From: Planctomycetales bacterium
GTDB lineage: Bacteria > Planctomycetota > SZUA-567
Assembly: GCA_025997475.1 (NCBI GenBank)
Contig: BNUQ01000026.1
Coordinates: forward strand, 1-26,866
Reading direction: 5' to 3'
DNA length: 26,866 nucleotides
Part shown: positions 7,978 through 15,380 of the stretch, one piece after another
Numbering within the stretch: position 1 is the stretch's first letter
How the letters are laid out: each line of letters opens with the position of its first letter
Notes under the pieces: generated by a model
Databases searched by the model: none
Told to the model about the DNA's origin: nothing
The model's input: only the letters and a program-made list of their open reading frames with translations
Translations under genes and position numbers: made by a program

Positions 7978-8005
7978 TTTTGCCCTTTGATTTTATGGCG
8001 GCGGC

Positions 8006-9250
8006 TTATTCGTCCCGCAACGCGGCTAACGGCTCGCGCAAGCCCGCCGAGAACGCCGGATACAACGCCGAGACCACCGAAATTAAAATCGCCGCCGCGC
8101 CATAGACCGCGACTTTGTGCGCGTGAATAACGGGAGCGATGGTGTGTCCGAACATTCGCGGCGGATACAGTTCCATACCGGTAAAAATTTTCCACAGTTC
8201 GTTGATGTTCAGCCCGACGGCGTAACCCGCCGCGATGCCCAAAAACGCCCCCGCCGCGCCAATCAATAAACCGACCACGATAAACACCCCGACCGTGTGA
8301 ATGCGGCTTGCGCCGAGACAGCGGAGCAACCCCACGTCGCGGACTTTGCGGCTGACCAACGTCGCCATCACCGCGAAAACCGAACAGCCCGCCATCAAAT
8401 TCATAAAAAACAGCACGACTTCCATCAGCATATTTTCATACGCCATGCCTTCGTAAATCGACCGCCACCGCTCTTTCCACGTCGCGGCGCGCGCCGAGAC
8501 GTGCGTCGCGTCCACCGCCGCCCGCGCGATTTTCATTTTCATTTCGTAGTCCACGGCGTCCGGCTCGTCGAGGAAAAACGACAAGGTGGTAACCGCGCCT
8601 TCCCGCGCTTCGACCGGCGATAAAAACATTTCCCGCGCCGCGTCCAGCGGCAAATAGACGCCGTTTTCGTCTTTAATCATCGAGCCGGTGCTGAACACCG
8701 AGGTAACGTAAAAATCCTGACGCCGCAATTCGTTGACGCCGGCCGGCGCGAAACTGAGCGTTACCACGTCGCCGGGGTAAGCGTCGATTTTTTCCGCCAG
8801 CATTTTGCCGATGAACAAGCCGGGCAAATCCCCGCGCACGTCCGGCGGTAACCACCGCGGGTCGGCGGCGTCCAACGCGAAATTTTCGAGGTGCGTCGCG
8901 AGCGCGGAGAATTGCAGTTCCGCCGCGAGGTCGATGCCGTAGGCGATTGCCGGTTCGGCGGCGAAATTGTTTTTGGCGATGAGCGCGTAGTTGATGATTT
9001 GCGGCGTGTAACCCTTGACGCCGGCGACGCGCGGCATTTCCGCGAGCGCCGCCTGCGGCACGGGACGCTCAAAATAGACGGTTACTTGTTCGCCGAGGTC
9101 GCGGATGCGCCGCTCCATATCAATCATCATCCCGTCGATGACGCCCAACACCGTGAGCGACGCCATCAGTGTCAGCGCCATCACCAAGACGGCGATTAAA
9201 TTGAACCAGCGCGAAGTGGCGTAACGCCAAGCGAGACGGAAAATATACAT
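8006..9250 (-). CDS. LolC/LolE-like (MacB/FtsX superfamily) ABC transporter permease
   Basis: Inner-membrane permease of the type that extracts lipoproteins from the membrane or drives periplasmic mechanotransmission. The 414-aa protein has one N-terminal membrane helix (about 17-42), a large periplasmic domain, and three C-terminal helices (about 280-395) of the FtsX fold, with SRKVRDVGLLRCLGASR between the first two. It ends in the typical cytoplasmic tail LREPLAALRDE. No LolD-type ATPase or second permease is adjacent, so the partner must be elsewhere. Assignment to LolC or LolE rather than another member of the superfamily rests only on overall layout. The ATG lies next to repeat B. Confidence 0.8.
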   Translation of the reverse strand: MYIFRLAWRYATSRWFNLIAVLVMALTLMASLTVLGVIDGMMIDMERRIRDLGEQVTVYFERPVPQAALAEMPRVAGVKGYTPQIINYALIAKNNFAAEPAIAYGIDLAAELQFSALATHLENFALDAADPRWLPPDVRGDLPGLFIGKMLAEKIDAYPGDVVTLSFAPAGVNELRRQDFYVTSVFSTGSMIKDENGVYLPLDAAREMFLSPVEAREGAVTTLSFFLDEPDAVDYEMKMKIARAAVDATHVSARAATWKERWRSIYEGMAYENMLMEVVLFFMNLMAGCSVFAVMATLVSRKVRDVGLLRCLGASRIHTVGVFIVVGLLIGAAGAFLGIAAGYAVGLNINELWKIFTGMELYPPRMFGHTIAPVIHAHKVAVYGAAAILISVVSALYPAFSAGLREPLAALRDE

Positions 9251-9259
9251 CGTTTAATT

Positions 9260-9394
9260 TAGAGTTGAGAGTTGAGAGTTGAGAGTTAAAAGTTGAGCGT
9301 TGAAAGTTTAGAGTTCAGCCGTGGAGTCATCTTGAGAATGCGCGAAGTGCAACCGCCGCTCAACTCTCAACTTTTAACTCTCAACTCTTCGCTC
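9260..9394. repeat. Heptad-arm inverted repeat B (GAGTTGA type)
   Basis: The left arm (9260-9316) is eight consecutive 7-mers of the form RAGTTNA: GAGTTGA three times, then GAGTTAA, AAGTTGA, GCGTTGA, AAGTTTA, GAGTTCA. The right arm (9358-9394) repeats the complementary 7-mers TCAACTC/TCAACTT. The core (9320-9353) contains GTGGAGTCATCTTGAG and ATGCGCGAAGTGCAACC. The right arm is inside the gcvT reading frame and supplies its stop codon. Confidence 0.85.
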
Positions 9395-10449
9395 TTAAAA
9401 AACGGCGTTTCCGCCACGGTCGCGGGGATTTTTTGTCCGCGAATATCGACAAAGAGCGGCGGCGTGGCGGCAGTATCGATATACGCGAACGCCGCGCTAC
9501 CGCCGACCGACCACGCCGGCGCGCCGGACGTAATTTCGCCGACGGTCGCGTCGGCGGCGTCCAGCACTTTGAAACCGGCGCGCGGCAGACGTTTGTCCGT
9601 CAAACGCAAACCGCGCAACGTTTTCGTCAGCGGCGCGGCGGCGATTTTTTGCAACGCCGCCTTGCCGCAAAAATCCTCCGCTTTGGTCAGCGCCACGAAT
9701 TTTCCGAATCCCGCCATTAGCGGATTGACGGTTTGATTTAGTTCGTGTCCATACAGCGGCAAACCGGCTTCCAACCGCAACGTGTCGCGCGCGCCCAAGC
9801 CGCACGGCGCCGCGCCGCGCGCCAAACCGGCGTCCCACAATTTTTCCGCCAGCGCCGCCGGCGCGAAAATTTCCACGCCGGGCGAGCCGGTATAACCGGA
9901 ACGGCCGACCCGCAATTTCTCGCCCGCGTAGTCGATTTCCCGCGCCGCATAAAACGGCAGAGTGAAAAAATCGAAACCGAGCCAGTCGCGAACGAGTTCC
10001 CGCGCCGCCGCGCCCTGCACGTCTAATTTCGCCGTGGCGGCGCTGATGTTTTCAAGCGTCGCGCCCGCCGGCAGTCGCGCCCGTAGCGCCGCTTCGTCGC
10101 CGCCGATGTCGCCGGCGTTGACGCAAATCAGCGCCGTGGCGTCGTCGAGGAGCAACGTTACCACGTCGTCGATGACGCCGCCGTTTTCATTGGTGATAAA
10201 ACCGTAGCGCATCCGTCCGTTCGGCACGGCGTGAAAATCGCCGGTCAACATTAAGTTCAGCGCCGTCCGCACGGCGGCGGCGCGAAGCAAAAATTCGCCC
10301 ATATGGCAGGTGTCGAAAATACCGCATTTTTCGCGGACGGCGCGATGCTCGGCTTCGATAGCCGCGTATTGCACCGGCATTTCCCAACCGTTGAAATCAA
10401 TGATACGGGCGCCCAATTTTTGGTGCGCGGCAAAAAGCGGCGTGCGCAT
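9367..10449 (-). CDS. gcvT: Glycine cleavage system T protein (aminomethyltransferase)
   Basis: Moves the aminomethyl carbon from lipoyl-H protein to tetrahydrofolate, releasing ammonia. The 360-aa protein shows the T-protein N terminus MRTPLFAAHQKLGARIIDFN, HMGEF, the MRYGFITNENGGVIDDVV segment with the conserved acidic residue, GRSGYTGSPGVEIF, and LGARDTLRLEAGLPLYGHEL. The C-terminal beta-barrel ends near PATVAETPFFK, the normal end of the family. The final SEELRVKS is encoded by repeat B, which provides the stop. gcvH and gcvP are not adjacent, so it is detached from the usual operon. The start ATG is directly beside repeat C and has no clear ribosome site. Confidence 0.93.
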   Translation of the reverse strand: MRTPLFAAHQKLGARIIDFNGWEMPVQYAAIEAEHRAVREKCGIFDTCHMGEFLLRAAAVRTALNLMLTGDFHAVPNGRMRYGFITNENGGVIDDVVTLLLDDATALICVNAGDIGGDEAALRARLPAGATLENISAATAKLDVQGAAARELVRDWLGFDFFTLPFYAAREIDYAGEKLRVGRSGYTGSPGVEIFAPAALAEKLWDAGLARGAAPCGLGARDTLRLEAGLPLYGHELNQTVNPLMAGFGKFVALTKAEDFCGKAALQKIAAAPLTKTLRGLRLTDKRLPRAGFKVLDAADATVGEITSGAPAWSVGGSAAFAYIDTAATPPLFVDIRGQKIPATVAETPFFKSEELRVKS

Positions 10450-10458
10450 AAAACCCCA

Positions 10459-10564
10459 GAGTTTTAGAGTTGAAAGTTGAGAGTTGAGAGCGTGGAGTTT
10501 TATCTTTAAGACGCGCGAGGCGCATCCAAATTCTCAACTCTAAACTCTCAACTCTAAACTCTAA
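10459..10564. repeat. Heptad-arm inverted repeat C (GAGTTGA type)
   Basis: Left arm 10459-10490 (TAGAGTT, GAAAGTT, GAGAGTT, GAGAGCG phase) and right arm 10531-10564 (CTCAACT, CTAAACT repeated) are inverted. The core GTGGAGTTTTATCTTTAAG plus CGCGCGAGGCGCATCC closely matches the cores of repeats B and H. It lies immediately upstream of gcvT. Confidence 0.82.
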
Positions 10565-10570
10565 ATAAAA

Positions 10571-10594
10571 AAGCCCGCGTGACGCCGCGGGCTT
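10571..10594 (-). terminator. Terminator of the small lipoprotein gene
   Basis: Perfect 9-bp stem AAGCCCGCG/CGCGGGCTT with a 6-nt loop. Read on the minus strand it is followed by a T-rich run (CTTTTTTATTT), 23 nt after the lipoprotein stop. The plus-strand side is also T-rich. Confidence 0.85.
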
Positions 10595-10616
10595 TTTCGC
10601 CGACCACACGCGATAC

Positions 10617-10793
10617 TTATCTGTCGCAAGTATTGCAAGTGCTGCTGGAAACACTCGCGCAGGTGTTGTTGGCTTGACACGTTTTCACGACCGGCGCTTT
10701 TTCTTTCGTCGCGCAGGAATTGCAACTACGACCACAACCGCTGAGCCCCGCCACGGCGACCACTGCCACCGCCACCATCAACAACTTTTTCAT
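10617..10793 (-). CDS. Small cysteine-rich lipoprotein, 58 aa
   Basis: MKKLLMVAVAVVAVAGLSGC is a textbook lipoprotein signal: two lysines, a hydrophobic run and the lipobox LSGC with lipidated Cys20. The mature part of 39 residues carries six more cysteines (24, 27, 39, 45, 53, 56), with CNSC at 24-27 and CNTC at 53-56, and is rich in Ser, Thr and Asn. AGGAGG lies 8 nt before the ATG and a strong terminator follows, so this is a real monocistronic gene despite its size. Function unknown. Paired CxxC motifs would suit metal binding or disulfide cross-linking on a membrane surface. Confidence 0.8.
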   Translation of the reverse strand: MKKLLMVAVAVVAVAGLSGCGRSCNSCATKEKAPVVKTCQANNTCASVSSSTCNTCDR

Positions 10794-10898
10794 TTTACCG
10801 CCCTCCTAAAAAGAAACCCAAAAAATAGCAAGCACACCTGTATTTTACTCATCACACCGATTTTGTTTTAATCTTTTTTAGAATTTCGTGCGTCCGCT

Positions 10899-11474
10899 TT
10901 ACCGTCGCCCCAACGCCACGGGGTCGGGGTTGATGACCGCAATGAATTTCGCCGGCGCGGCGCCGACGGCTTCCATCGCGTGTTCCTGCGTGGAATCGAA
11001 ATAAATGCAGTCGCCCGGATTCAACGTAAGTTCTTGGTCGCAAATATAAATTTTCAACACCCCCGACAGCACGTAATTGAACTCCTGCCCGTGGTGCGAG
11101 TTGCCGTGCGGACGCCCCGTGCCGACCGGCACCGTGACCAAAAACGGCTCGCAGGTCTTGCCCGAAAAATTCGCCGCTAAATTTTGATAGCCGTAATCGG
11201 CGCGCCGTTTGACCTCGACGCCTTGTCCGGCGCGCGTTACGCAGAAATGGTGCATCTTCGCGTCGCGTCCGGTCAACAACGTTACCAAATCGGTGTTAAA
11301 ACGCTGGGCGATTTCGTGCAATAAACTCGCCGGAAAATCAATTTCGCCGCGCTCCATCGCCAAATACTCGCCGAGCGACAAGTCCAACCGCATCGCCACG
11401 TCTTCGGCGGTAATTTCGCCACACTCGCGGGCTTCCCGCACCCGCGCCGCAATTTCTTCGCGTTTGCCTTGCAT
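10899..11474 (-). CDS. XRE-family transcriptional regulator with C-terminal cupin domain
   Basis: A cytoplasmic one-component regulator of 191 aa. The N terminus (about 10-66) is a lambda-repressor-type helix-turn-helix: AEDVAMRLDLSLGEYLAMERG followed by LLHEIAQRFNTDLVTLLTG. The C-terminal cupin (about 115-185) contains PHGNSHHGQEFNYVLSG and LNPGDCIYFDSTQEHAMEAVG, with the His/Glu/His positions of a metal-binding cupin. Such proteins usually sense a small metabolite and control a few genes. ATG 11474 is preferred over the longer frame because GGGAGA stands 7 nt before it. No obvious target gene is adjacent; the upstream gap is repeat D. Confidence 0.88.
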   Translation of the reverse strand: MQGKREEIAARVREARECGEITAEDVAMRLDLSLGEYLAMERGEIDFPASLLHEIAQRFNTDLVTLLTGRDAKMHHFCVTRAGQGVEVKRRADYGYQNLAANFSGKTCEPFLVTVPVGTGRPHGNSHHGQEFNYVLSGVLKIYICDQELTLNPGDCIYFDSTQEHAMEAVGAAPAKFIAVINPDPVALGRR

Positions 11475-11493
11475 AAAATTCTCCCGAGAAAAG

Positions 11494-11583
11494 AACAATT
11501 AACAATTATAAATTGTGGCGTTTGATTTTCAAATTCGCTTCGCGCAATTTTGATAACCGCGCCGAAATTGTTAATTGTTAATT
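11494..11583. repeat. Heptad-arm inverted repeat D (CAATTAA type)
   Basis: Left arm CAATTAA, CAATTAT, AAATTGT (11494-11515) and right arm ATTGTTA, ATTGTTA, ATT (11566-11583). The core GTGGCGTTTGATTTTCAAAT plus TCGCTTCGCGCAATTTT also appears, nearly unchanged, at 25106-25130. Confidence 0.8.
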
Positions 11584-11598
11584 CGTATCCTACGACTC

Positions 11599-11982
11599 CT
11601 ACGACTGCTTAAACAACCCGCCCAAATCCAGACCGCCGCCGTTCTGTCCGCCCAACAAGCCGCCCAAGCCGCCGCTTTTCGCCAGCAAACCGGCGATGTC
11701 GGTGTCGCCGAGCGCTTTCGACAAATCGCCTTTGAGAAAATCAAATCCTTTGCCTTTGGCGAAATTGACGACCGCTTGCAAAATGTCGCCGCCGCCGGTC
11801 GCGCCGCCCGCATTGCCCGCCGCGCCCCCGCCGCCCAACAGTCCGCCGACCAAACCCATTAAGTCGCCGCCCGCGCCTTTGCCGCCGCCGAGCAAGCCGG
11901 AAACGATTTTCAGCAATTCGCCCTGCAAGTTGCCGTCGCTTTTAACTTTGTCGATGAAACTCGCCGCTTGTTCTATGCCCAT
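11599..11982 (-). CDS. Glycine-rich protein with a split Nif11-like domain
   Basis: A 127-aa protein of unknown function. Residues 1-26, MGIEQAASFIDKVKSDGNLQ and following, resemble the first half of Nif11-type domains. Residues about 68-92 (ILQAVVNFAKGKGFDFLKGD, then LSKALGD) resemble the second half. Between them and after them are glycine-rich stretches such as GLLGGGKGAGGD, GGLLGGGGAAGNAGGATGGG and GGLGGLLGGQNGGG. It has no cysteine, signal peptide or clear membrane helix. AAGGAGAG stands close before ATG 11982, so the longer frame is not used. Nif11 relatives include leader peptides of modified peptides, but no modifying enzyme is nearby. The Nif11 resemblance is by eye; a DUF937/YidB-like glycine-rich protein is the main alternative. 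Confidence 0.7.
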   Translation of the reverse strand: MGIEQAASFIDKVKSDGNLQGELLKIVSGLLGGGKGAGGDLMGLVGGLLGGGGAAGNAGGATGGGDILQAVVNFAKGKGFDFLKGDLSKALGDTDIAGLLAKSGGLGGLLGGQNGGGLDLGGLFKQS

Positions 11983-12006
11983 AGCCCTCTCCTTCGCCGA
12001 AAAATC

Positions 12007-12049
12007 CGCGCTCCGCGGACAACATTGGCGCGGGATAATACGGAGCGCG
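12007..12049 (-). promoter_or_regulatory. Inverted repeat around the glycine-rich gene promoter
   Basis: Perfect 9-bp arms CGCGCTCCG (12007-12015) and CGGAGCGCG (12041-12049). A minus-strand TATTAT (12035-12040), a likely -10 element, lies just inside the upstream arm. It could be an operator or part of the 5' leader fold. No good -35 element was found. Confidence 0.35.
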
Positions 12050-12067
12050 AAAAAAAAATAAATCACT

Positions 12068-12096
12068 CTGGCGAAATTTTACATCGTTTTTATTAT
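12068..12096 (+). promoter_or_regulatory. Putative promoter of the B12 uptake locus
   Basis: CTGGCG, a 17-nt spacer and TATTAT (12091-12096) would start transcription near 12103, four bases before the riboswitch. The cold-shock gene has a similar arrangement (CTGGCA-N17-TATTAT). Confidence 0.5.
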
Positions 12097-12106
12097 CCGC
12101 CGCCTC

Positions 12107-12201
12107 TCGACGACGAACAGTGAAGTCCGGTGCAATTCCGGCGCTGTCGCGCAACGGTGATTGACGAGTTTTGTCATCAGTCCGCATCCTGCCGCCGTCG
12201 A
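12107..12201 (+). promoter_or_regulatory. Cobalamin (AdoCbl-type) riboswitch
   Basis: The conserved B12-element landmarks are present in order: GAAGTCCGGTGCAATTCCGG, then GCTGTCGCGCAACGGT (the B12 box), then AGTCCGCATCCTGCC. A closing stem TCGACG/CGTCGA joins 12107-12112 to 12196-12201. It lies 45 nt upstream of btuF. In known cases ligand binding turns off expression of uptake genes. The short distance to the AAGGAG site and the lack of a poly-U hairpin suggest control of translation rather than termination, which is an inference. Confidence 0.92.
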
Positions 12202-12245
12202 TTTCTCAACTCATTTTTGGCGCGCGCCACGCCAAGGAGTATTTG

Positions 12246-13106
12246 ATGTCTCTCCGCCCGCCGGCAGAGCGCGGTTCCGCCGAACGCCGAACGCTTTACC
12301 CCGCGCTCTTTCTCGCCCTCGTCTTATTATTCACTCCCGCCGCCGCGTCCGAGACACGCAGTGTCGAGACGCGGGTCGTTTCGCTGTCGCCGGCGCTCAC
12401 CGAAATTATTTTTCATCTCGGCAAAGGCGACGCGCTCGTCGGGCGCACCGACGTTTGCGATTATCCGCCCGCCGCCGCCGCGTTGCCGAGTGTCGGCGGT
12501 TTCGGCAATCCGGCGCTCGAAAAAATCATTCGCCTCCGCCCCACCGCCGTCGTCGCGAACGATTTAGTCAATCCCGCCATCGCCCACGCGCTCACGCGCC
12601 TCGGCGTCGCCGTCTATTTGCTCCCCGCGCGCCGTCTTGCTGACTACGAAAAAATCGTGGCGCAATTGGGCGAGTTACTCGACGCCCGCGCCGCCGCCGC
12701 GCAGGAACTCGCCCGCGTCGCCGCCGCTTTACAAAAATTCCGCCGACTGCCGCCGCTGAAAAAATCGGCGTTGTTCGTGATTTGGGACGCGCCGCTGATG
12801 GTCGCCGGACGCGGAGCGCTCGCCGATGAAATTTTGCAATTGGCGGGCATCGAGAATCTCGCCGGCGACGTGCGCGAAGAATACTTCAAATGTTCGTTCG
12901 ATTGGGTGTTGCGCCGCCAGCCGGATTTTATCGTGTGGACGCCGCCGACGCCTCTGCCGCGCGAACATTTTTTTTGGCGGGAACTGACGGCAGTCCAACA
13001 CGGGCGGGTCCTCGGCGACATCAATCCCGACTTAATCAGCCGCCTCGGTCCGCGAATTTTTGCCGGCATTGAAGCGTTGCGGGAGGAAATGGGCAGTGGA
13101 CAGTGA
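12246..13106 (+). CDS. btuF: Vitamin B12 periplasmic binding protein BtuF
   Basis: Captures corrinoids in the periplasm and delivers them to BtuCD. It has 286 aa. An N-terminal signal peptide has Arg14-Arg15, a hydrophobic stretch (about 17-33) and a cleavage region near PAAAS. The class III binding-protein fold follows: VVSLSPALTEIIFHLG, then VGRTDVCDYPP, LPSVGGFGNPALEKI, and in the C-terminal lobe CSFDWVLRRQPDFIVWTPP. ATG 12246 is chosen because AAGGAG stands 6 nt before it and it begins the signal peptide. The last residues (about GSGQ) are encoded by the CAGTGGA heptad run. First gene after the cobalamin riboswitch. Confidence 0.92.
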   Translation: MSLRPPAERGSAERRTLYPALFLALVLLFTPAAASETRSVETRVVSLSPALTEIIFHLGKGDALVGRTDVCDYPPAAAALPSVGGFGNPALEKIIRLRPTAVVANDLVNPAIAHALTRLGVAVYLLPARRLADYEKIVAQLGELLDARAAAAQELARVAAALQKFRRLPPLKKSALFVIWDAPLMVAGRGALADEILQLAGIENLAGDVREEYFKCSFDWVLRRQPDFIVWTPPTPLPREHFFWRELTAVQHGRVLGDINPDLISRLGPRIFAGIEALREEMGSGQ

Positions 13107-13128
13107 GCAGTGGACAGTGGTTGGTTGT
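13094..13128. repeat. Single heptad arm E (CAGTGGA type)
   Basis: Units GCAGTGG, ACAGTGA, GCAGTGG, ACAGTGG and TTGGTTG run across the btuF stop. No right arm follows; the MITE-like element starts 23 bp later. Just after MITE copy 1, bases 462-476 read CAACCACTGCTCACT, the complement of this arm. Confidence 0.6.
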
Positions 13129-13150
13129 GGGATAATTTCCAAACGCGGTG

Positions 13151-13329
13151 GCTCTATTCAATTGCCACGCCCTTTAGGGCGTGGTCGGCGGTCAAAAAAG
13201 AAACGGGCTTTAGCCCAAAAAAAAGATGCGGTCTAATTTCATCGGCTTTAGCCGAATAAAAAAATTGGGCTGAAGCCCATTTTATATGGCGCTAACCACG
13301 CGCTAAAGCGCGTGGCAATTGAATAGAGC
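13151..13329. mobile_element. MITE-like palindromic element, copy 2
   Basis: A 179-bp copy of the element at 281-463, with the same 19-bp inverted ends (GCTCTATTCAATTGCCACG) and the same inner GGGCTTTAGCCC and CCACGCGCTAAAGCGCGTGG palindromes. It separates btuF from btuC, within what should be one transcription unit, so RNA folds of the element would form inside the operon message. Confidence 0.78.
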
Positions 13330-13420
13330 ATTTCCAATAAGTATTTCTCCGTGTCCGCCGTGCCGCCGTGAGAGAAAAATAAATTCGGGAATATACCTAA
13401 ATTTAAGCATCGAATCTTTT

Positions 13421-14377
13421 ATGCGTCCCTCTTTTTACCTCCTTATCCCTCTCGCTCTCGCCGTGCTGTTTGGCGGCGTGATGTTCGGCGCGGAGTTCAT
13501 CGCGCCCGCCGATTTTTGGCGCGACGGCGCGCTCGACGTGGTGGTGAAAATCCGTCTGACGCGAATGGCGGCGGCGTTCGTCATCGGCGGGGCTTTGGCG
13601 TTGTCCGGCGCGGGGTTGCAGGTCGTTCTGCGCAATCCGCTCGCCGAGCCGTTCACGCTCGGCATCTCCGGCGGCGCGGGTTTGGGCGCGGCGACGGCGC
13701 TGATTTTGGGCTGGCGGCTCGGCAACGTTTATGCGGTGCAATTTTCCGCGCTCGTCGGGGCGCTCGCGGCGCTCACGGTCGTGCTCTGGGTCAGCCGCGC
13801 CGGCGCGCGCGGCGAAAACAGTTTGCTCCTCAGCGGCGTGATTACCGGCACGATGGCGAGCGGCGTGTTGATGTATTTGGTCACCGGCGCAAGCCATGCG
13901 GAACTCGCAAGCGTTACGTGGTGGCTACTCGGCGACTTGCAGGGCGTCAACGGCGATTTTTTATTGCCGACGACGTTTTGGCTGATTTTGGCGGGGCTCG
14001 TTTTTTGGCGTTACGGCGGCGACTTAAACGCGCTGGCGCTCGGTCGCGAGGCGGCGTGGAATTTCGGCGTCAATCCCCGCCGCCTGACGGTCGTCGTCGT
14101 CACGCTCGCCTCGCTTCTCGCGGCGGCGACGGTGGCGCTGGCGGGCATCATCGGTTTTTGCGGGTTGATTATTCCGGCAATCGCGCGGAAATTTTTCGGT
14201 TGCGACCACCGGCGCCTCGTCGCGCCGCTCGTCCTGACCGGCGGAACTTTTTTGATGCTCGGCGATATTTTGTCGCGCGTCATTTTCCGCGAACGTGAAA
14301 TCCCGCTCGGCGTGATTACCGCCATCGTCGGCGGGGCGATTTTTTTGTATTTGCTCAATCGCGGGAGAACGGCGTGA
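13421..14377 (+). CDS. btuC: Vitamin B12 ABC transporter permease BtuC
   Basis: FecCD-family permease forming the inner-membrane channel for corrinoids. It has 318 aa with about nine to ten hydrophobic helices. Family landmarks are RLTRMAAAFVIGGALALSGA, LQVVLRNPLAEPFTLGISGG, TWWLLGDLQGV, GREAAWNFGV, ALAGIIGFCGLIIPAIARKF and the C-terminal GDILSRVIFREREIPLGVIT. The start ATG 13421 fits the first membrane helix, although no ribosome site is visible. The frame opens further upstream into MITE copy 2 but that part has no family resemblance. Its stop overlaps the GTG of btuD. Confidence 0.92.
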   Translation: MRPSFYLLIPLALAVLFGGVMFGAEFIAPADFWRDGALDVVVKIRLTRMAAAFVIGGALALSGAGLQVVLRNPLAEPFTLGISGGAGLGAATALILGWRLGNVYAVQFSALVGALAALTVVLWVSRAGARGENSLLLSGVITGTMASGVLMYLVTGASHAELASVTWWLLGDLQGVNGDFLLPTTFWLILAGLVFWRYGGDLNALALGREAAWNFGVNPRRLTVVVVTLASLLAAATVALAGIIGFCGLIIPAIARKFFGCDHRRLVAPLVLTGGTFLMLGDILSRVIFREREIPLGVITAIVGGAIFLYLLNRGRTA

Positions 14378-15108
14378 ACCTGACCTTGCGCGACGTGACT
14401 TTCGGTTACGGGAAAACGCCGCTACTAAAAAAAATCTCGCTCACGGTGGCGGGCGGCGACTTCACGTTTTTGCTCGGCGCCAACGGTAGCGGCAAAAGCA
14501 CGCTGTTAAATTTGGCGTCGGGATTTTTGCGACCGACAAGCGGCGCGGTTTGGTTGGACGGGAAAAATATCGCCGAATGGTCGCCGCGCGCGCGGGCGCG
14601 AGTGTTGGCGGTCGCGCAACAAACGTCGCCGCCGCTGGCGTTCACGGTGCGGGAAATCGCGATGTTGGGGCGCAACGCTTACCGGTCGCCGTTTGCCGCG
14701 CCGGACGCGGCGGACGACGCGGCGGTGAATCGGGCGCTCGCGTGGTTGGATATGGAAAAATTCGCCGACCGCGCCGGCAATCAATTATCCGGCGGCGAGC
14801 GGGCGCGAATGATGCTTGCGGCGGCGCTGGCGCAGGAGCCGCAAATTTTATTGTTGGACGAGCCGACGGCGGCGCTTGACCCGGCGCAAACGCTGAACTT
14901 GTTGGACGTGCTAAAAAATTTGCCGCAACGCCCCGGCGTGCTGATGGTCGTCCACGATTTATCGCTCGTCGCGGCGTTGGCGCAAAACGTCGTTCTGCTC
15001 GACCGCGACGGCACGATTTTCGCGAACGGCGCAACGCGCGACGTTTTCACCGCGGAAAATATCACGGCAATCTACGGCTCGGCGGCGCGGTTTTGGGTGA
15101 AAAAATGA
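14374..15108 (+). CDS. btuD: Vitamin B12 ABC transporter ATP-binding protein BtuD
   Basis: ATPase that powers BtuC. The 244 aa carry Walker A GANGSGKST (35-43), a Q-loop in VAQQTSPPLAF, signature LSGGE (138-142), Walker B ILLLDEP with Asp162-Glu163, the D-loop and the switch histidine in VVHDLSLVAAL. It starts at GTG 14374 within the GTGA overlap with the btuC stop, a translational-coupling arrangement, with GGGAG upstream. FecE/FhuC/HmuV-type importers share this signature. The riboswitch context supports B12 over iron-siderophore or haem. Confidence 0.93.
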   Translation: MNLTLRDVTFGYGKTPLLKKISLTVAGGDFTFLLGANGSGKSTLLNLASGFLRPTSGAVWLDGKNIAEWSPRARARVLAVAQQTSPPLAFTVREIAMLGRNAYRSPFAAPDAADDAAVNRALAWLDMEKFADRAGNQLSGGERARMMLAAALAQEPQILLLDEPTAALDPAQTLNLLDVLKNLPQRPGVLMVVHDLSLVAALAQNVVLLDRDGTIFANGATRDVFTAENITAIYGSAARFWVKK

Positions 15109-15117
15109 TTTTTAGAT

Positions 15118-15323
15118 TCATCCACGAATTTTCACGAATTAACACGAATTAGAAGCCAGAGATTTCTCACAGAGGCACAGAGACACAGAGTTCCACAGAG
15201 AGAAGACAAAATCACTGATTTTTTGTTTTCTTCTCTTTTCTCTCTCTCTGCCTCTGTGGCTCTGTGAGAAACAAAAAAAATAACTCATGAAAATCGGTTT
15301 AATTCGTGCTAATTCGTGGATAA
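15118..15323. repeat. Nested inverted repeat F (CACGAATT outside, CACAGAG inside)
   Basis: The outer arm has CACGAATT units at about 10-bp spacing (15123-15150), complemented by AATTCGTG units at 15301-15319. The inner arm has CACAGAG units at 8-bp spacing (15168-15200), complemented by CTCTGTG units at 15241-15268. The AT-rich apex has no GC-rich core like that of the heptad family. A sister copy is at 25178-25369. It lies between btuD and the receptor gene. Confidence 0.82.
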
Positions 15324-15380
15324 GTTCTTTTTTTTTAACGGTTGTCGAATAGGTCTATTTCACAAAAGGAGAGACCCGCA

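Noticed and set aside
9260..9394. Simple microsatellite or sequencing artefact
   Set aside because: Both arms are complementary, flank a non-repetitive core shared with other loci, and differ in unit sequence between loci, which slippage or artefact would not produce.
15109..15380. Second cobalamin riboswitch ahead of the receptor gene
   Set aside because: No B12 box or GGTGCAA-type segment is present; the leader is filled by inverted repeat F.
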